DNA from: Oligoflexia bacterium
GTDB lineage: Bacteria > Bdellovibrionota > Bacteriovoracia > Bacteriovoracales > Bacteriovoracaceae
Length of the DNA stretch: 50,796 nt
Direction: 5' to 3'
NCBI GenBank assembly: GCA_015232355.1
Contig: JADFZW010000035.1
Span: 1 to 50,796, forward strand
In this document: one piece after another, positions 34,006-43,210 of the stretch
Numbering within the stretch: the first letter of the stretch is position 1
Layout of the letters: every line of letters begins with the position of its first letter
Translations under genes and position numbers: made by a program
Notes under the pieces: generated by a model
What the model was told of the DNA's origin: nothing
Databases searched by the model: none
The model's input: the letters and a program-made list of their open reading frames with translations, nothing else

Positions 34006-35046
34006 TCAGATGAGATCACTTTGAAGAATTTTTTCATCAGCGTCTATATCACGATTAACTAAGAGACCGATTATATCGTGTAATTTTGATGGTGAAATCC
34101 CTCCAGCAGGACTTTTGCAGCAAATATCTTCAAGGGAGATTTTTTTGCCTTTAGGTAACTTTTTTCGAGAGTAGATTGATTTACCTAATTTTACTCTTGC
34201 TCCGATCTCTTCCTCATAAATTCTTTTTTCTCCGTCTCCTAGTGAAAGGATTGCTCTGTTTAGATCTCTAATTGATTTTGATAATCCTGTTGGCTCTAGT
34301 GAGAATTTATTGTCAGCTCCTCTCCATGCCCTGTTCAAAGTGAAGTGTTTCTCGAAAACTCTTGCCCCTAACATATACGCTACAATTGGAAGAACTATTC
34401 CGTTATCATGCCCTGAATATCCTATGAGCGCATCTGAAAATAATTTTTTATATGTTTCAATTACTCTTAGATTTACTTTGTCGTAATGAACTGGATACAT
34501 ACATGTACATTGCATTATTATTGGTGGGTAAGGGTTGTATTTTTTTATAATATCATAAGACCTTTTAATTTGATTGAGATCTCCAGCTCCCGTTGAGATA
34601 ATGATTGGTTTGTTTTTTTGGGAAACACATTCTATGAGTGGCTCGTTATCGAGGTCTGCTGAAGCTATTTTGTAGATAGGATTTCCTACCTCCTCGAGAA
34701 AGCCAACGCTATCTACATCAATAGCAGTTGCAAACATTACAATATTCTCTTTTTTTGCATGTTCCATTAATTCTATGTACTGATCAAAGTTAAATTCTAG
34801 AGCTTCGCGATGCTTTCCGTAAGTGTCACCGAAACTATCAACATTATCATAAGGTTTATTATATAGTTCTTTAGATAGTAGTGTTTTGTTATTTCTTTTT
34901 TGAAATTTTACTGCTTGAACGCCACATCTTTTTGCAGTACTGATCATTTCTTTAGCAATATTAATATCTCCTTGATGATTATTTCCAATCTCGGCAATAA
35001 AAAAATACTCTGTGTTTTTAAAAAGGATATCTTCTAATTTTTTCAT
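34006..35046 (-). CDS. NeuB-family synthase, second copy (metal-site His replaced by Gln)
   Basis: The start used is ATG 35046 (MKKLEDILFKN), with AAAGGGGG four bases upstream; 13 further codons are open above. The product is 346 residues. AEIGNNHQG (18-26) is intact. At the place of the first metal-binding His the sequence is MQCTCMYP, giving Gln179, while H213 (YSGHDNG) remains. FEKHFTLNRAWRGADNKFSLEP is the substrate-loop type that differs from NeuB/LegI. The C-terminal SAF domain (280-346) is present. It probably makes a nonulosonic acid from PEP and a sugar different from the copy at 40310. The order NeuA, SDR, aldehyde dehydrogenase, NeuB suggests one sub-pathway. Confidence 0.87.
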   Translation of the reverse strand: MKKLEDILFKNTEYFFIAEIGNNHQGDINIAKEMISTAKRCGVQAVKFQKRNNKTLLSKELYNKPYDNVDSFGDTYGKHREALEFNFDQYIELMEHAKKENIVMFATAIDVDSVGFLEEVGNPIYKIASADLDNEPLIECVSQKNKPIIISTGAGDLNQIKRSYDIIKKYNPYPPIIMQCTCMYPVHYDKVNLRVIETYKKLFSDALIGYSGHDNGIVLPIVAYMLGARVFEKHFTLNRAWRGADNKFSLEPTGLSKSIRDLNRAILSLGDGEKRIYEEEIGARVKLGKSIYSRKKLPKGKKISLEDICCKSPAGGISPSKLHDIIGLLVNRDIDADEKILQSDLI

Positions 35047-35077
35047 ATGTCCCCCTTTAGTTGATCTTATTTCAATG

Positions 35078-36532
35078 TTAAACACTACTAGGCAGATGAT
35101 TTATACAAATGTTTTTTGTAATAGAATATACTTCTAGTGCTTCCATGCCTGGTTCTTTTTGTCCATTTCCAGAATCCTTTATTCCTCCAAAAGGCATATG
35201 TGCTTCAGATCCATGAGTTCCTCCGTTTATGGTAACAACTCCGCACTTCATTTTTTTTGAAAATTCCAATGCTCTATGAATATTTTTTGTGTGTATGGAA
35301 GATGTTAGACCATAAGGAGAATCATTTGCAATATCTAATGCATTTTGAAATGAACTAGCTCTATATAAAAAAGTTATTGGTCCAAATAATTCCATTTTTG
35401 ATAATTTTGAACTTGATAATATGTTTTCGATAACTGTTGGAGCAAAGTAATTGCCTTTGTCTCCAACCCTCTTTCCTCCGGTCAACAGGTTACCTCCTTC
35501 TTTTGTTGCTGCCAAAACGACTTCTTCAAGAAATCGAAGTTGTTTTAAGCTTACAACTGGTCCAAGATCATCTTCATCTTCAGAACCAACTTTTAACTTA
35601 TTAACCTTAGAGATAAATTCATTCTTGAATTTATCATAAATTGAATCAAAAATAATAATTCTGCTTGAAGAAGCACATCTCTGGCCTGCATTGCTAAACG
35701 AAGAGAGTAATGCCCATTTTAAACTTAATTCAATGTCGGCATCATCACATATAACCATGGGATTTTTTCCACCAAGCTCTAGGAATGTTCTTACATTTCT
35801 AGTTGCTGCTGTTGTTTGAATTTTTCTTCCAACATTAGTAGAACCAGTGAAACTAATTAATTCTACAAAATGATTTTTTATAAGTAATTCACCAGTAACT
35901 CCATCTCCGTGAACTACATTAAGAACTCCTTGAGGTAATTTTGCTTCTTCTGTTATTTTTGCAAAAAAATTAGTAGTGGCAGGAGTATGTTCTGAGGATT
36001 TTAGAATAACTGTATTTCCACAAATAAGAGCAGGGAACACCTTCCATGTAATATTAGCAATAGGTGTGTTAAATGATACCAGTAAAGCTGCAACACCTAT
36101 TGGTTCTCGAACTACTAAAACAGTTTTGTTATCTATGGCGCTAGGGATTACTCTTTGATTCATTCGAAATCCTTCGCTGGCCATGAAACGACCTTGGTCA
36201 ATAGCTGCTTGAACCTCACTTAGAGCATCTTTAATAGACTTACCTGTTTCTAGAGAAACAATGTTTGCTAAATCCTGTCTCTTTTTTTGAAGGATTTCTG
36301 TAATAGAAAATAAATAATTCCCGCGTTGGACGGGGGTTTTATTGGCCCAATTGCAAAAAGCATTCTTTGCAGCTTCAGCAGCAGAATTGACATCAACGAA
36401 GGATGATTTAACTACATCAAATATTTTACTACCTGTCGATGGAGATATTTTTTCAAAGTAAGAGTTACTTTGTGAAGGACATTCTTGTCCATTAATCCAA
36501 TTATATACTTTATTTATATTTTTCTCTTTCAT
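35078..36532 (-). CDS. NAD(P)-dependent aldehyde dehydrogenase
   Basis: A 484-residue enzyme of the ALDH superfamily, of normal length. LELGGKNP holds the general base Glu252 and NAGQRCASSS the nucleophile Cys286; SFNTPIAN (153-160) has the oxyanion-hole Asn, and FTGSTNVGR the cofactor-binding Gly loop. The family oxidises aldehydes to acids. Presence between an SDR and a NeuB gene in a glycan operon is unusual. It could oxidise a sugar aldehyde to a carboxylate, or supply an acyl substituent; both are inference. Spacing is 46 bases to the SDR and 31 to the chosen NeuB start, so it is part of the same transcript. Confidence 0.88.
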   Translation of the reverse strand: MKEKNINKVYNWINGQECPSQSNSYFEKISPSTGSKIFDVVKSSFVDVNSAAEAAKNAFCNWANKTPVQRGNYLFSITEILQKKRQDLANIVSLETGKSIKDALSEVQAAIDQGRFMASEGFRMNQRVIPSAIDNKTVLVVREPIGVAALLVSFNTPIANITWKVFPALICGNTVILKSSEHTPATTNFFAKITEEAKLPQGVLNVVHGDGVTGELLIKNHFVELISFTGSTNVGRKIQTTAATRNVRTFLELGGKNPMVICDDADIELSLKWALLSSFSNAGQRCASSSRIIIFDSIYDKFKNEFISKVNKLKVGSEDEDDLGPVVSLKQLRFLEEVVLAATKEGGNLLTGGKRVGDKGNYFAPTVIENILSSSKLSKMELFGPITFLYRASSFQNALDIANDSPYGLTSSIHTKNIHRALEFSKKMKCGVVTINGGTHGSEAHMPFGGIKDSGNGQKEPGMEALEVYSITKNICINHLPSSV

Positions 36533-36578
36533 TTTATTAATAGTCCATAAGTTAACTCTAAAGTAAAAATAATTTTAA

Positions 36579-37400
36579 TTAAATAGAAAGCCACCCGCCA
36601 TCAATAATCAAATTTGAACCAGTCATGTAACTTGAAGCTTTGCTTAGTAAAAAAACAATTGCTGCATTAAATTCATTTTCTTTGGCCATTCTTCCTATGG
36701 GAATTCTTTGTGTGTAACTTTCCACAAATTCAGGTGATTGGTTATTGTAAACTCCTGACAGTGTTAAAGTATTAACTCTAATGTTTTTTTTGGCCCAATA
36801 AACGGCCAAGTATCTTGTCATATTAAGAATTCCAGATTTACTGACAGAGTATGCGATTGGTTTGTAAAAGATCTCTCCTTTTTTTCTACGATATTCATAA
36901 ATATTTTGATCAGGAGAAACGTTTCCATATATTGAACTTATATTAATGATCGATCCTTCACCTGCTTTTAACATCTCTCTTCCGACAAGTTGACATCCTA
37001 GAAATGAACCTTTTAAATTTGTGTCCATCACTTTTTCCCATGAAGTTATAGGATATGTTTCCAGTGGACCGGTCTCCTCGATAGGGGCATTAGGAGGAGA
37101 ATCCAAAGCAGCATTGTTTATAAGTCCCTTAGGTATTCCCCATGTTTGAATTACTTTTTGAATACCCTTTTCCCAGGAATCTACTTTAGTGATATCTACA
37201 TTTTCTGCGATTAAAGATGTTTTTGGTGTAGTAGGAAACAATTCGTACAAAATGTCTTCTCTGCTGGTGAGTAAATCAAAGATGGCAACTCTGGCACCAA
37301 CTTCAATTAGAGAAGAAACATATTGGCGACCAAGTAATCCTAATCCTCCGGTTACAATAATAATCTTCCCTTTAAGATCATACATGTCCATGACTGACAT
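36579..37400 (-). CDS. Short-chain dehydrogenase/reductase (PtmA-like)
   Basis: A 273-residue classical SDR. TGGLGLLG near 18-25 is the NAD(P) loop, NNAALD matches NNAG, INISSIYGN has the catalytic Ser and AYSVSKSGILN the Tyr-x3-Lys pair. YMTGSNLIIDGGW is the family ending. ATG after GGGAG. Next to a CMP-nonulosonate cytidylyltransferase in the order SDR-NeuA, as ptmA-ptmB of the Campylobacter flagellin glycosylation locus, where PtmA serves an early step in legionaminic acid synthesis. Whether the reaction is the same is not shown; the aldehyde dehydrogenase neighbour suggests a joint oxidation of a sugar alcohol or aldehyde. Confidence 0.85.
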   Translation of the reverse strand: MSVMDMYDLKGKIIIVTGGLGLLGRQYVSSLIEVGARVAIFDLLTSREDILYELFPTTPKTSLIAENVDITKVDSWEKGIQKVIQTWGIPKGLINNAALDSPPNAPIEETGPLETYPITSWEKVMDTNLKGSFLGCQLVGREMLKAGEGSIINISSIYGNVSPDQNIYEYRRKKGEIFYKPIAYSVSKSGILNMTRYLAVYWAKKNIRVNTLTLSGVYNNQSPEFVESYTQRIPIGRMAKENEFNAAIVFLLSKASSYMTGSNLIIDGGWLSI

Positions 37401-37421
37401 TAGTAACTCCCATTTTTAAAA

Positions 37422-38171
37422 TTAATTTAGATCAATAATCTCAACAAGTTTATTATCAACTAAGTAATTTGCATATAACCAATCGTCATTCGTGTTTATG
37501 TCATACCCTTCATAATCTTCGGTTATAAAAGGAATCACTTCAGTACCAGAGATACTTTTTTTTTCAAAAACTGTTTTTGTGTAAGCAATTTCTAAGCTGG
37601 CATTTTGTACGTATGTTGGAGGCAAAGATTGATATGGCATACTGTGAAATGGCGTTAGTTGTTCGTTTGGGTTATGTTGAAATAGTGGTTTCATGCATTT
37701 TTCTGATTCGATTATCCACATCTTATACGGGTGTTCAGAACATTTCTGTATTGCTCTTAAAGAGTCTGCAGATAAACTAGAGCAGAATAAAGAGTATGCT
37801 CTTTCTAGCATTTTTATTTTTCGAAATGGATTAGTGGGTCTTAGAATAGCAAAAGCATCTGGAAGTTCATTTTGGTTTTTTAATTGTTCTAAGTGAAATG
37901 TAACCCATTCAATATCAAGAGAGGTATCAGAAGCAAATTCTTTTGGCCGAAGAAAAGGAACATCTGCCCCATATTTTTTTGCAATTTGAGCTGTTTGTGG
38001 ACAATCAGTTGAAGTTATTACTTTAGAAAAAAGTCCACATTTTAAAGCAACCATGATGGTGTATGCAATCAAAGGATGACCATTCATCTCTCGAATATTT
38101 TTACCCGGTATCCTTTTTGATCCTGCTCTTGCAGGAATAAAAGCGATTATGTTTAATTTTTCCTTTTTCAT
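37422..38171 (-). CDS. NeuA/PtmB-like CMP-nonulosonate cytidylyltransferase
   Basis: A 249-residue enzyme with an intact CTP loop PARAGSKRIPGKN (13-25), STDCPQTAQIA and LRPTNPFRK, the latter holding the usual region for substrate and metal binding. The Asp near the C-terminus (GYDINTNDDW) fits the family as well. It charges a nonulosonic acid with CMP before transfer. It lies 21 bases upstream of the SDR and 8 bases downstream of the FkbM methyltransferase gene. One of three NeuA-type proteins in the cluster (others 41334 and 39040), which suggests separate product sugars. Confidence 0.88.
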   Translation of the reverse strand: MKKEKLNIIAFIPARAGSKRIPGKNIREMNGHPLIAYTIMVALKCGLFSKVITSTDCPQTAQIAKKYGADVPFLRPKEFASDTSLDIEWVTFHLEQLKNQNELPDAFAILRPTNPFRKIKMLERAYSLFCSSLSADSLRAIQKCSEHPYKMWIIESEKCMKPLFQHNPNEQLTPFHSMPYQSLPPTYVQNASLEIAYTKTVFEKKSISGTEVIPFITEDYEGYDINTNDDWLYANYLVDNKLVEIIDLN

Positions 38172-38179
38172 ATTTAATC

Positions 38180-38962
38180 CTATAAATATTCTGTTCGAAT
38201 AAAAATTATGTTTTCTGGAACAGTATCTCCTTTTGATCTCCGTCTATTCCTGGAGTGATTATTCATTAAATTGTATTTATTTTTTTCAGAAAAACCTAAA
38301 TCATTTAGAATATTTTTTACAGTATCGCTGTTTGATTTTATTGGATTTAATTCTATTAATATAGATTTTATTTTTTTTGATTCTAATAATTCTGTCATGC
38401 CTTCTATTATTGATTCTTCATTTCCATCTACATCTATTTTTATATGATTGGGAGTAATTAATGGAAATGCTTTAAAAAAGCTGTCGCCTTTAATAGAAAT
38501 AGTTCTTTGTATATTTTTTACTTCGAACTTTACACCACTTTCATCTACGTTAGAATCAAATTGACCTCCGGAAGCGCCAATTCGTAAATCAGAGGAAAAA
38601 AATTCCTTAATAGAATCTTCGCGAGAGAACGCTAGCTGCAATGGAAAGATGTTGTTAATCCTATTCAGATTAATGTTTTCAACAAATCGTGAGAAATTTG
38701 GTTGGAAAGGTTCAACTCCAATTACTGTCATGTCAGAGTAAAGAAAAGCTGCGTACAATGAATAGATACCGATATTAGCACCAATATCTAAAAAGTTTTC
38801 ACTATTTTGAAAAAAAGTTTTGATCCATTCAGTAGTCTCTGGTTCCTTTGTAAAAAGAGTCTCTGCTCTATACTTCTCAAGTTCGTTACTGGCAAAAATT
38901 TTGAAACAATCAGCAACATTAACAATCTCAGTGTTAGGAAAAGAATCTTTCATTTGCATCAC
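38180..38962 (-). CDS. FkbM-family SAM-dependent methyltransferase
   Basis: A protein of about 260 residues. FLDIGANIGIYSLYAA is the SAM-binding motif I, VIGVEPFQPN motif post-I with the acidic residue that binds ribose, and IKIDVDGNEESIIEGM is the FkbM hallmark segment. The family O-methylates sugars or polyketides, and is frequent in glycan clusters. It would methylate one of the cluster sugars, for instance on a nonulosonic acid side chain. The first codon is GTG (38962), with no clear ribosome site; ATG codons at positions 2 and 4 are alternatives. The distance to the NeuA-HAD gene is 77 bases. Confidence 0.83.
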   Translation of the reverse strand: MMQMKDSFPNTEIVNVADCFKIFASNELEKYRAETLFTKEPETTEWIKTFFQNSENFLDIGANIGIYSLYAAFLYSDMTVIGVEPFQPNFSRFVENINLNRINNIFPLQLAFSREDSIKEFFSSDLRIGASGGQFDSNVDESGVKFEVKNIQRTISIKGDSFFKAFPLITPNHIKIDVDGNEESIIEGMTELLESKKIKSILIELNPIKSNSDTVKNILNDLGFSEKNKYNLMNNHSRNRRRSKGDTVPENIIFIRTEYL

Positions 38963-39039
38963 TTTTGTAGAATTAATTAAGAAGATAAATGCATTACTCT
39001 ATCAATATAATATGACATTAATAAAGGTTCAAGCAGTGT

Positions 39040-40248
39040 TCAGAGAGAATTATCTTCTATTTTGTTGGCCAATTCTCTTACAACACCATCTCCGCCTTTT
39101 GATACAAGAATAATTTTTGCAATTGTTTTAATAAACTCATGAGCATCTATTGGCGCAAGTGGCATTCCTACATTTTGCATGCACTCAAGATCATTTAAAT
39201 CATTTCCTATATAAACAACGTTCTTTAAGTTGATTCCATTTTTTTCGACATAATCTTTTAAAATGGCAAACTTATCTTCTGCTCCTTGTATGACAGGAAT
39301 ATTTAATTTTTTTCCGCGAATACTAACAACTGGATTGACTTCAGAAGAAAGAATAATCTGTTTAATCCCCATTTTTTTTATTAAGGATACACCCTGTCCA
39401 TCTCCACGATTTACAACAACGCTTTCTTTGCCATTTTCTGACAATGAAACTTTATTGTTGGTCATAACGCCATCGAAGTCATAAACAATCAATTGTATCT
39501 TATCTTTTTCTAGTCTTATTGCTGTTGGTGAAATGCAGTCATTAGTTCTTAATTTACGGAGATTATTTTCTTCTATTAAGAATTCTGCCAATAAAAAATC
39601 AAGTTCATAACTTATATCAAGTCCATCTTTTTTAGAGATATAAATCACTCCTGTGTTGTTTGTTATTATTTGAGGATTTGTAAAAAGAGAATTGCGATTT
39701 ATCACAGAAACATTTCCCGATGGAACAATTTCTATTTTATCTATCAATTTAGTTTTTTCTTTTTCATCTAATACATACTGAAATTTTTTATCAATATCGA
39801 TACCAACATACTCTGCTTTTTTATCTGCAGTAACTACGGTTATTAATGAGTCATATCTGCAACGTAAAAACTTTTGAACACACTCATCAATTAATTTTGA
39901 TGTTGTAAATATTGATGTTGGTTGTAATAAGACAACAATGTCGACTAATTGATTTGATTCCAGTTCTATTTGTTTTACGGTATAGCGAAGGATATCTTCA
40001 GATGTCACACTATCTGATGCTAGCTTTGTTGTTTGTAGTAAATACGGAATGTCAGCGCCATATTTATGAGCAACGTCCGCAATTTTTGTATCATTAGTTG
40101 AAACAATTGTTCGATTGATTTTTTTTGATTTTAATGAAGATGAAATAACATATGAAATAATAGGTTTGCCTGCTATTGGCATTATGTTCTTATCTGACTC
40201 AGATAAGCTTGAAATTTTTTTAGCAATAATTATTCCTAATACAAACAT
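39040..40248 (-). CDS. Fusion of a NeuA-like domain (degenerate CTP loop) and a KdsC-type HAD phosphatase
   Basis: A 402-residue two-domain protein. Residues 1-225 are NeuA-like (IVSTNDTKIADVAHKYGADIPYLL, VVLLQPTS), but the CTP loop, normally PARxGSKxIPxKN, reads IAKKISSLSESDKN: the Arg and the G-S-K are lost. Residues 255-400 are a HAD domain: YDFDGVMTNNK with both motif I Asp, ILSSE motif II, and YIGNDLNDLECM motif IV with Lys upstream. This resembles phosphatases for NeuAc-9-P or KDO-8-P. NeuA-HAD fusions are known, e.g. in the vertebrate CMP-sialate synthetase and some bacteria. Here the phosphatase half seems active and the transferase half doubtful. Confidence 0.85.
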   Translation of the reverse strand: MFVLGIIIAKKISSLSESDKNIMPIAGKPIISYVISSSLKSKKINRTIVSTNDTKIADVAHKYGADIPYLLQTTKLASDSVTSEDILRYTVKQIELESNQLVDIVVLLQPTSIFTTSKLIDECVQKFLRCRYDSLITVVTADKKAEYVGIDIDKKFQYVLDEKEKTKLIDKIEIVPSGNVSVINRNSLFTNPQIITNNTGVIYISKKDGLDISYELDFLLAEFLIEENNLRKLRTNDCISPTAIRLEKDKIQLIVYDFDGVMTNNKVSLSENGKESVVVNRGDGQGVSLIKKMGIKQIILSSEVNPVVSIRGKKLNIPVIQGAEDKFAILKDYVEKNGINLKNVVYIGNDLNDLECMQNVGMPLAPIDAHEFIKTIAKIILVSKGGDGVVRELANKIEDNSL

Positions 40249-40309
40249 TTTAGATAATCTCTGTAATTCTTTATTTAAAGCCGGTATTTATAAACATACG
40301 ATCTTAGGT

Positions 40310-41329
40310 TTATCGTATCAATTCGTCTATTTCTTGGTTAGGTCGATAGTTTCTGGACGAACATTTTCCAATTGTAAGATCCCAATATTTAGCGCTTATT
40401 CCATTGGAACTTCTTTTGGTAGTCAAATTTGTCTCATCCAAAATATCTCCCTTCTTTATTTCAATCTTTGAAACAATTTTTTTTCTAATGATATTTAAAT
40501 TTTTTATTTCCGAATTTGATATCGATTTTTGTTCACTTCCAAGAGCGACTTCAATATTACGAATAGCGGTCACCATTTTTTTAAAATCTTTTGGTTCCAA
40601 AGAAGCTTTGTGATCTGGTCCAGGCATATCATTGTCTAGAGTAAAATGTTTTTCGATTATGCTTGCTCCTAAACTAACAGCGGCTATAGGGACTTCAATG
40701 CCCAAAGAATGATCAGAATAACCTACAGCTACTTGGAATCTTTTTTTAATAGAGATCATAGCATTCAAATTAATATCGCTAAATGGTGCTGGATATTCTG
40801 TTGTGCAGTGAAGAATGGTTATATTATCTCTAGATAATCCACTCGTGAGTAAAACGTTCATCATAAAATCTACGTCTGACATATTGGCCAATCCTGTGGA
40901 GATAATTATGGGCAAATTGCAAAGTACAACTTTTCTTAGAAAAGGAACATTATCAATTTCACCAGAACCAATCTTTAATCGTCTAACGCCTAAATTTTCA
41001 AGAAAAAATAAACTATCTTCTTCATCAGGAGTGGACATAAACTCAATATCAATCGAATCACAATATTTTTTTATTGTCGTAAAAGTTTCATACGAAAATT
41101 CCAATTTTTTTAACATTTTAAATTGATCGATATTATCATTGGCGCTAGAACAGTTTATTCTTTGATAATCTGCTAACGCTAGGTTTGGTAAAATTAATTT
41201 TTCTGTAATAAAAGTTTGAAATTTAATTGCGTTGGCGCCAATTTCTTTTGCTTTGTCGCACAAAGCAAAAGCTGTCTTTATGTCTCCATTATGATTAACT
41301 CCAGCTTCAGCAATTATGAAAACCGACAT
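40310..41329 (-). CDS. NeuB/LegI-like nonulosonic acid synthase, third copy (canonical)
   Basis: A 339-residue NeuB protein with all expected motifs: AEAGVNHNG (7-15), LHCTTEYPAP with His174, GYSDHSLG with His207, EKHFTLDNDMPGPDHKASLEP and a C-terminal SAF domain. The MPGPDHxASLEP loop is that of the NeuB/LegI group, so the product is probably N-acetylneuraminic or, given the neighbours, a legionaminic-type acid made from PEP and a 2,4-diacetamido-hexose or ManNAc. The stop is 61 bases above the NeuA-HAD gene; the start is four bases after the NeuA gene at 41334, showing coupling of synthesis and activation. Confidence 0.9.
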   Translation of the reverse strand: MSVFIIAEAGVNHNGDIKTAFALCDKAKEIGANAIKFQTFITEKLILPNLALADYQRINCSSANDNIDQFKMLKKLEFSYETFTTIKKYCDSIDIEFMSTPDEEDSLFFLENLGVRRLKIGSGEIDNVPFLRKVVLCNLPIIISTGLANMSDVDFMMNVLLTSGLSRDNITILHCTTEYPAPFSDINLNAMISIKKRFQVAVGYSDHSLGIEVPIAAVSLGASIIEKHFTLDNDMPGPDHKASLEPKDFKKMVTAIRNIEVALGSEQKSISNSEIKNLNIIRKKIVSKIEIKKGDILDETNLTTKRSSNGISAKYWDLTIGKCSSRNYRPNQEIDELIR

Positions 41330-41333
41330 AAAC

Positions 41334-42047
41334 TTATCCTTTTATATTTTTAATAAATGTCTCTGCAATTTCTAAATCCTCGATAGTGTCTATGTCGATG
41401 GATTTTTTTTCATCCATAGAGTAGAAGAACATTTCTTCTCCAAAGAATGTTTTATGTTTTACATAGCAATCTGTCCTGGCCATGTAAATTGCTCCGTTTG
41501 GTAAATAGTATCTCTGTTTTATATCTTGTCTGCTCAACTCTATTTCATCTTTAAAACAGTACTCGACAAATTGCTCATTTTTTTCTTTCAAAAGCCAGCT
41601 TATTTTATTTGGCATTTGATAGACCGATATTAATGTTTCATTTTTACTTTTCATAGAGGAACAAAACTGTTCAATAGAACTGTCGATATCTTCAGTGGTT
41701 CTTAACGGAGAGGTTGGTTGTAGTAAAACGATGATGTCAAAGTAGATTGATTTGTTGTCGAACCAATTTAATGTATGATCAATAACATCATGCAGAGATG
41801 ATGAATCGGCAGCTAGTTCGGAAGGTCTTAAAAAAGGAACTGTAACTTTAGGATGAGAGGCAACCTTTGCAATGTTTGAGTCATCAGTAGAAAGTATAAT
41901 TGTGTCGATATACCTAGAATTAACAGCAGCGTCAATTGTCCAAAGAATTAGAGGTCGTCCCGCCAGTGGAGTAATGTTTTTTTGAGGGATACCTTTAGAT
42001 CCTGCACGAGCGGGAACTAGTGCGAAAATTTTCATATTATTAAACAT
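41334..42047 (-). CDS. NeuA/LegF-like CMP-nonulosonate cytidylyltransferase
   Basis: A protein of about 237 residues from ATG 42047, nine bases after AGGAG; the frame opens three codons earlier with a GTG that overlaps the ribosome site. PARAGSKGIPQKN is the intact CTP-binding loop, LSTDDSNIAKVA and LLQPTSPLR carry the family's metal and ribose contacts, and MDEKKSIDIDTIEDLEIAE is the usual end with D-I-D. It activates the acid made by the NeuB four bases downstream. Of the three NeuA-type proteins this is the one best paired with the canonical NeuB. Confidence 0.9.
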   Translation of the reverse strand: MFNNMKIFALVPARAGSKGIPQKNITPLAGRPLILWTIDAAVNSRYIDTIILSTDDSNIAKVASHPKVTVPFLRPSELAADSSSLHDVIDHTLNWFDNKSIYFDIIVLLQPTSPLRTTEDIDSSIEQFCSSMKSKNETLISVYQMPNKISWLLKEKNEQFVEYCFKDEIELSRQDIKQRYYLPNGAIYMARTDCYVKHKTFFGEEMFFYSMDEKKSIDIDTIEDLEIAETFIKNIKG

Positions 42048-42094
42048 AGTAAGCACTCCTAAATACTTTTAAAAAAGAATGTACAGAGTAGTGA

Positions 42095-43150
42095 TTAATC
42101 AATGTAGCGATACTTTAATAAATGATTACTATAAATATCGACAATTGTAGAGGAAACTTTTTTTTCCCACAGAGAGCATATTTTTAGATATATATCTTTG
42201 TTTAGAATCATTTTTCCTATGTAAAAGTCGTATAACTGATTGGCAAACTTTGACTTAAATACAAACAAAGAATTCCTCATGGAATTATTGGTACCTCCTC
42301 CTAGATTAAAGTATTTGTATCCTTTATTTTTTAAATATCTTGAACATTCATGAAGCATAATATTATTAGGACACAATGTAAGGTAATTGCTATCGCTACA
42401 AGAAAGATGGTAGTGAGCAATACTACCGTGAGATAAAATTAGCGCTGAGGATATTATTTTTTCTCCAATTAAAGCATGTACAAGAAAAGAATTCTTTTCA
42501 AAACACTTTTTTATAGAGTGAAAATATTTTGAAGAGAATAGAAATTTTTCTTCGGCATTTATTTTTGCCATAGTTGAATAATACAACTCCATAAATCTCT
42601 CTAACTGTTCGAAAGCTTCATCAATATAAAAAGATAATCCTTTTCTCTGAGCTGCCAAGATGGACTTTTTATTAGAAGGATGAAGGTGATCATATAAATA
42701 AGAGTCTCCATTTATATGAGAAAAATCTATCACCGCAATTTTTCTATCAAACGAGGTTGGAAAAGATCCACTAGGTATGTCTTTATTTTCAATGAACGGA
42801 TTAAATCTAACCAGACCGGCAATAATTTTCTTTTCAATTAAGCAATTAAAGCATTTATTCCAAGCTTTCTCCAAAAAAGATTTATTGTTTGAAGTGCTAA
42901 TTGGACCTGAATATCCATAGGGAGTTTCAAAATCATAAAAATCTGAATCCGGTATCTTTTTTTTTATGTACGGAAACAGGAAGTGCATGTCTCCTTCGAG
43001 ATAATAAAAACTTTCTGCGATACTGTTGTGTGAATATGTGTCCAAGTTGGCATAATTAGGCAAATGATAAACATCATAACTTTTGATATCAAAGGAGTTT
43101 AGGTTGTGCAACCAATCACTCTTTATTCCATAATCTACTTTGAAGTACAT
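42095..43150 (-). CDS. FemAB/GNAT-like acyltransferase (candidate amino-sugar acetyltransferase)
   Basis: A 351-residue protein resembling FemAB-type acetyltransferase-fold proteins. HLHPSNKKSILAAQRKGLSFYI corresponds to the central helix that starts the second GNAT-like lobe, and ALIGEKIISSALILSHGSIAHYHLS with KGYKYFNLGGGTNN and FKSKFANQLYDFYIGK forms the typical end (the L-G-G-G and F-K-x-x-F-G motifs). Family members transfer acyl or aminoacyl groups to amino groups. It stands between the PtmE-like gene and the NeuA/NeuB pair, where the legionaminic pathway has its N-acetyltransferase LegH; it is unrelated to that hexapeptide enzyme, and might replace it. Exact substrate unknown. Confidence 0.7.
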   Translation of the reverse strand: MYFKVDYGIKSDWLHNLNSFDIKSYDVYHLPNYANLDTYSHNSIAESFYYLEGDMHFLFPYIKKKIPDSDFYDFETPYGYSGPISTSNNKSFLEKAWNKCFNCLIEKKIIAGLVRFNPFIENKDIPSGSFPTSFDRKIAVIDFSHINGDSYLYDHLHPSNKKSILAAQRKGLSFYIDEAFEQLERFMELYYSTMAKINAEEKFLFSSKYFHSIKKCFEKNSFLVHALIGEKIISSALILSHGSIAHYHLSCSDSNYLTLCPNNIMLHECSRYLKNKGYKYFNLGGGTNNSMRNSLFVFKSKFANQLYDFYIGKMILNKDIYLKICSLWEKKVSSTIVDIYSNHLLKYRYID

Positions 43151-43210
43151 TGTACATATCCTTTATTTATAATTTTTTATCACTCATAGAAATGTAGAGA
43201 TACGCAATAT

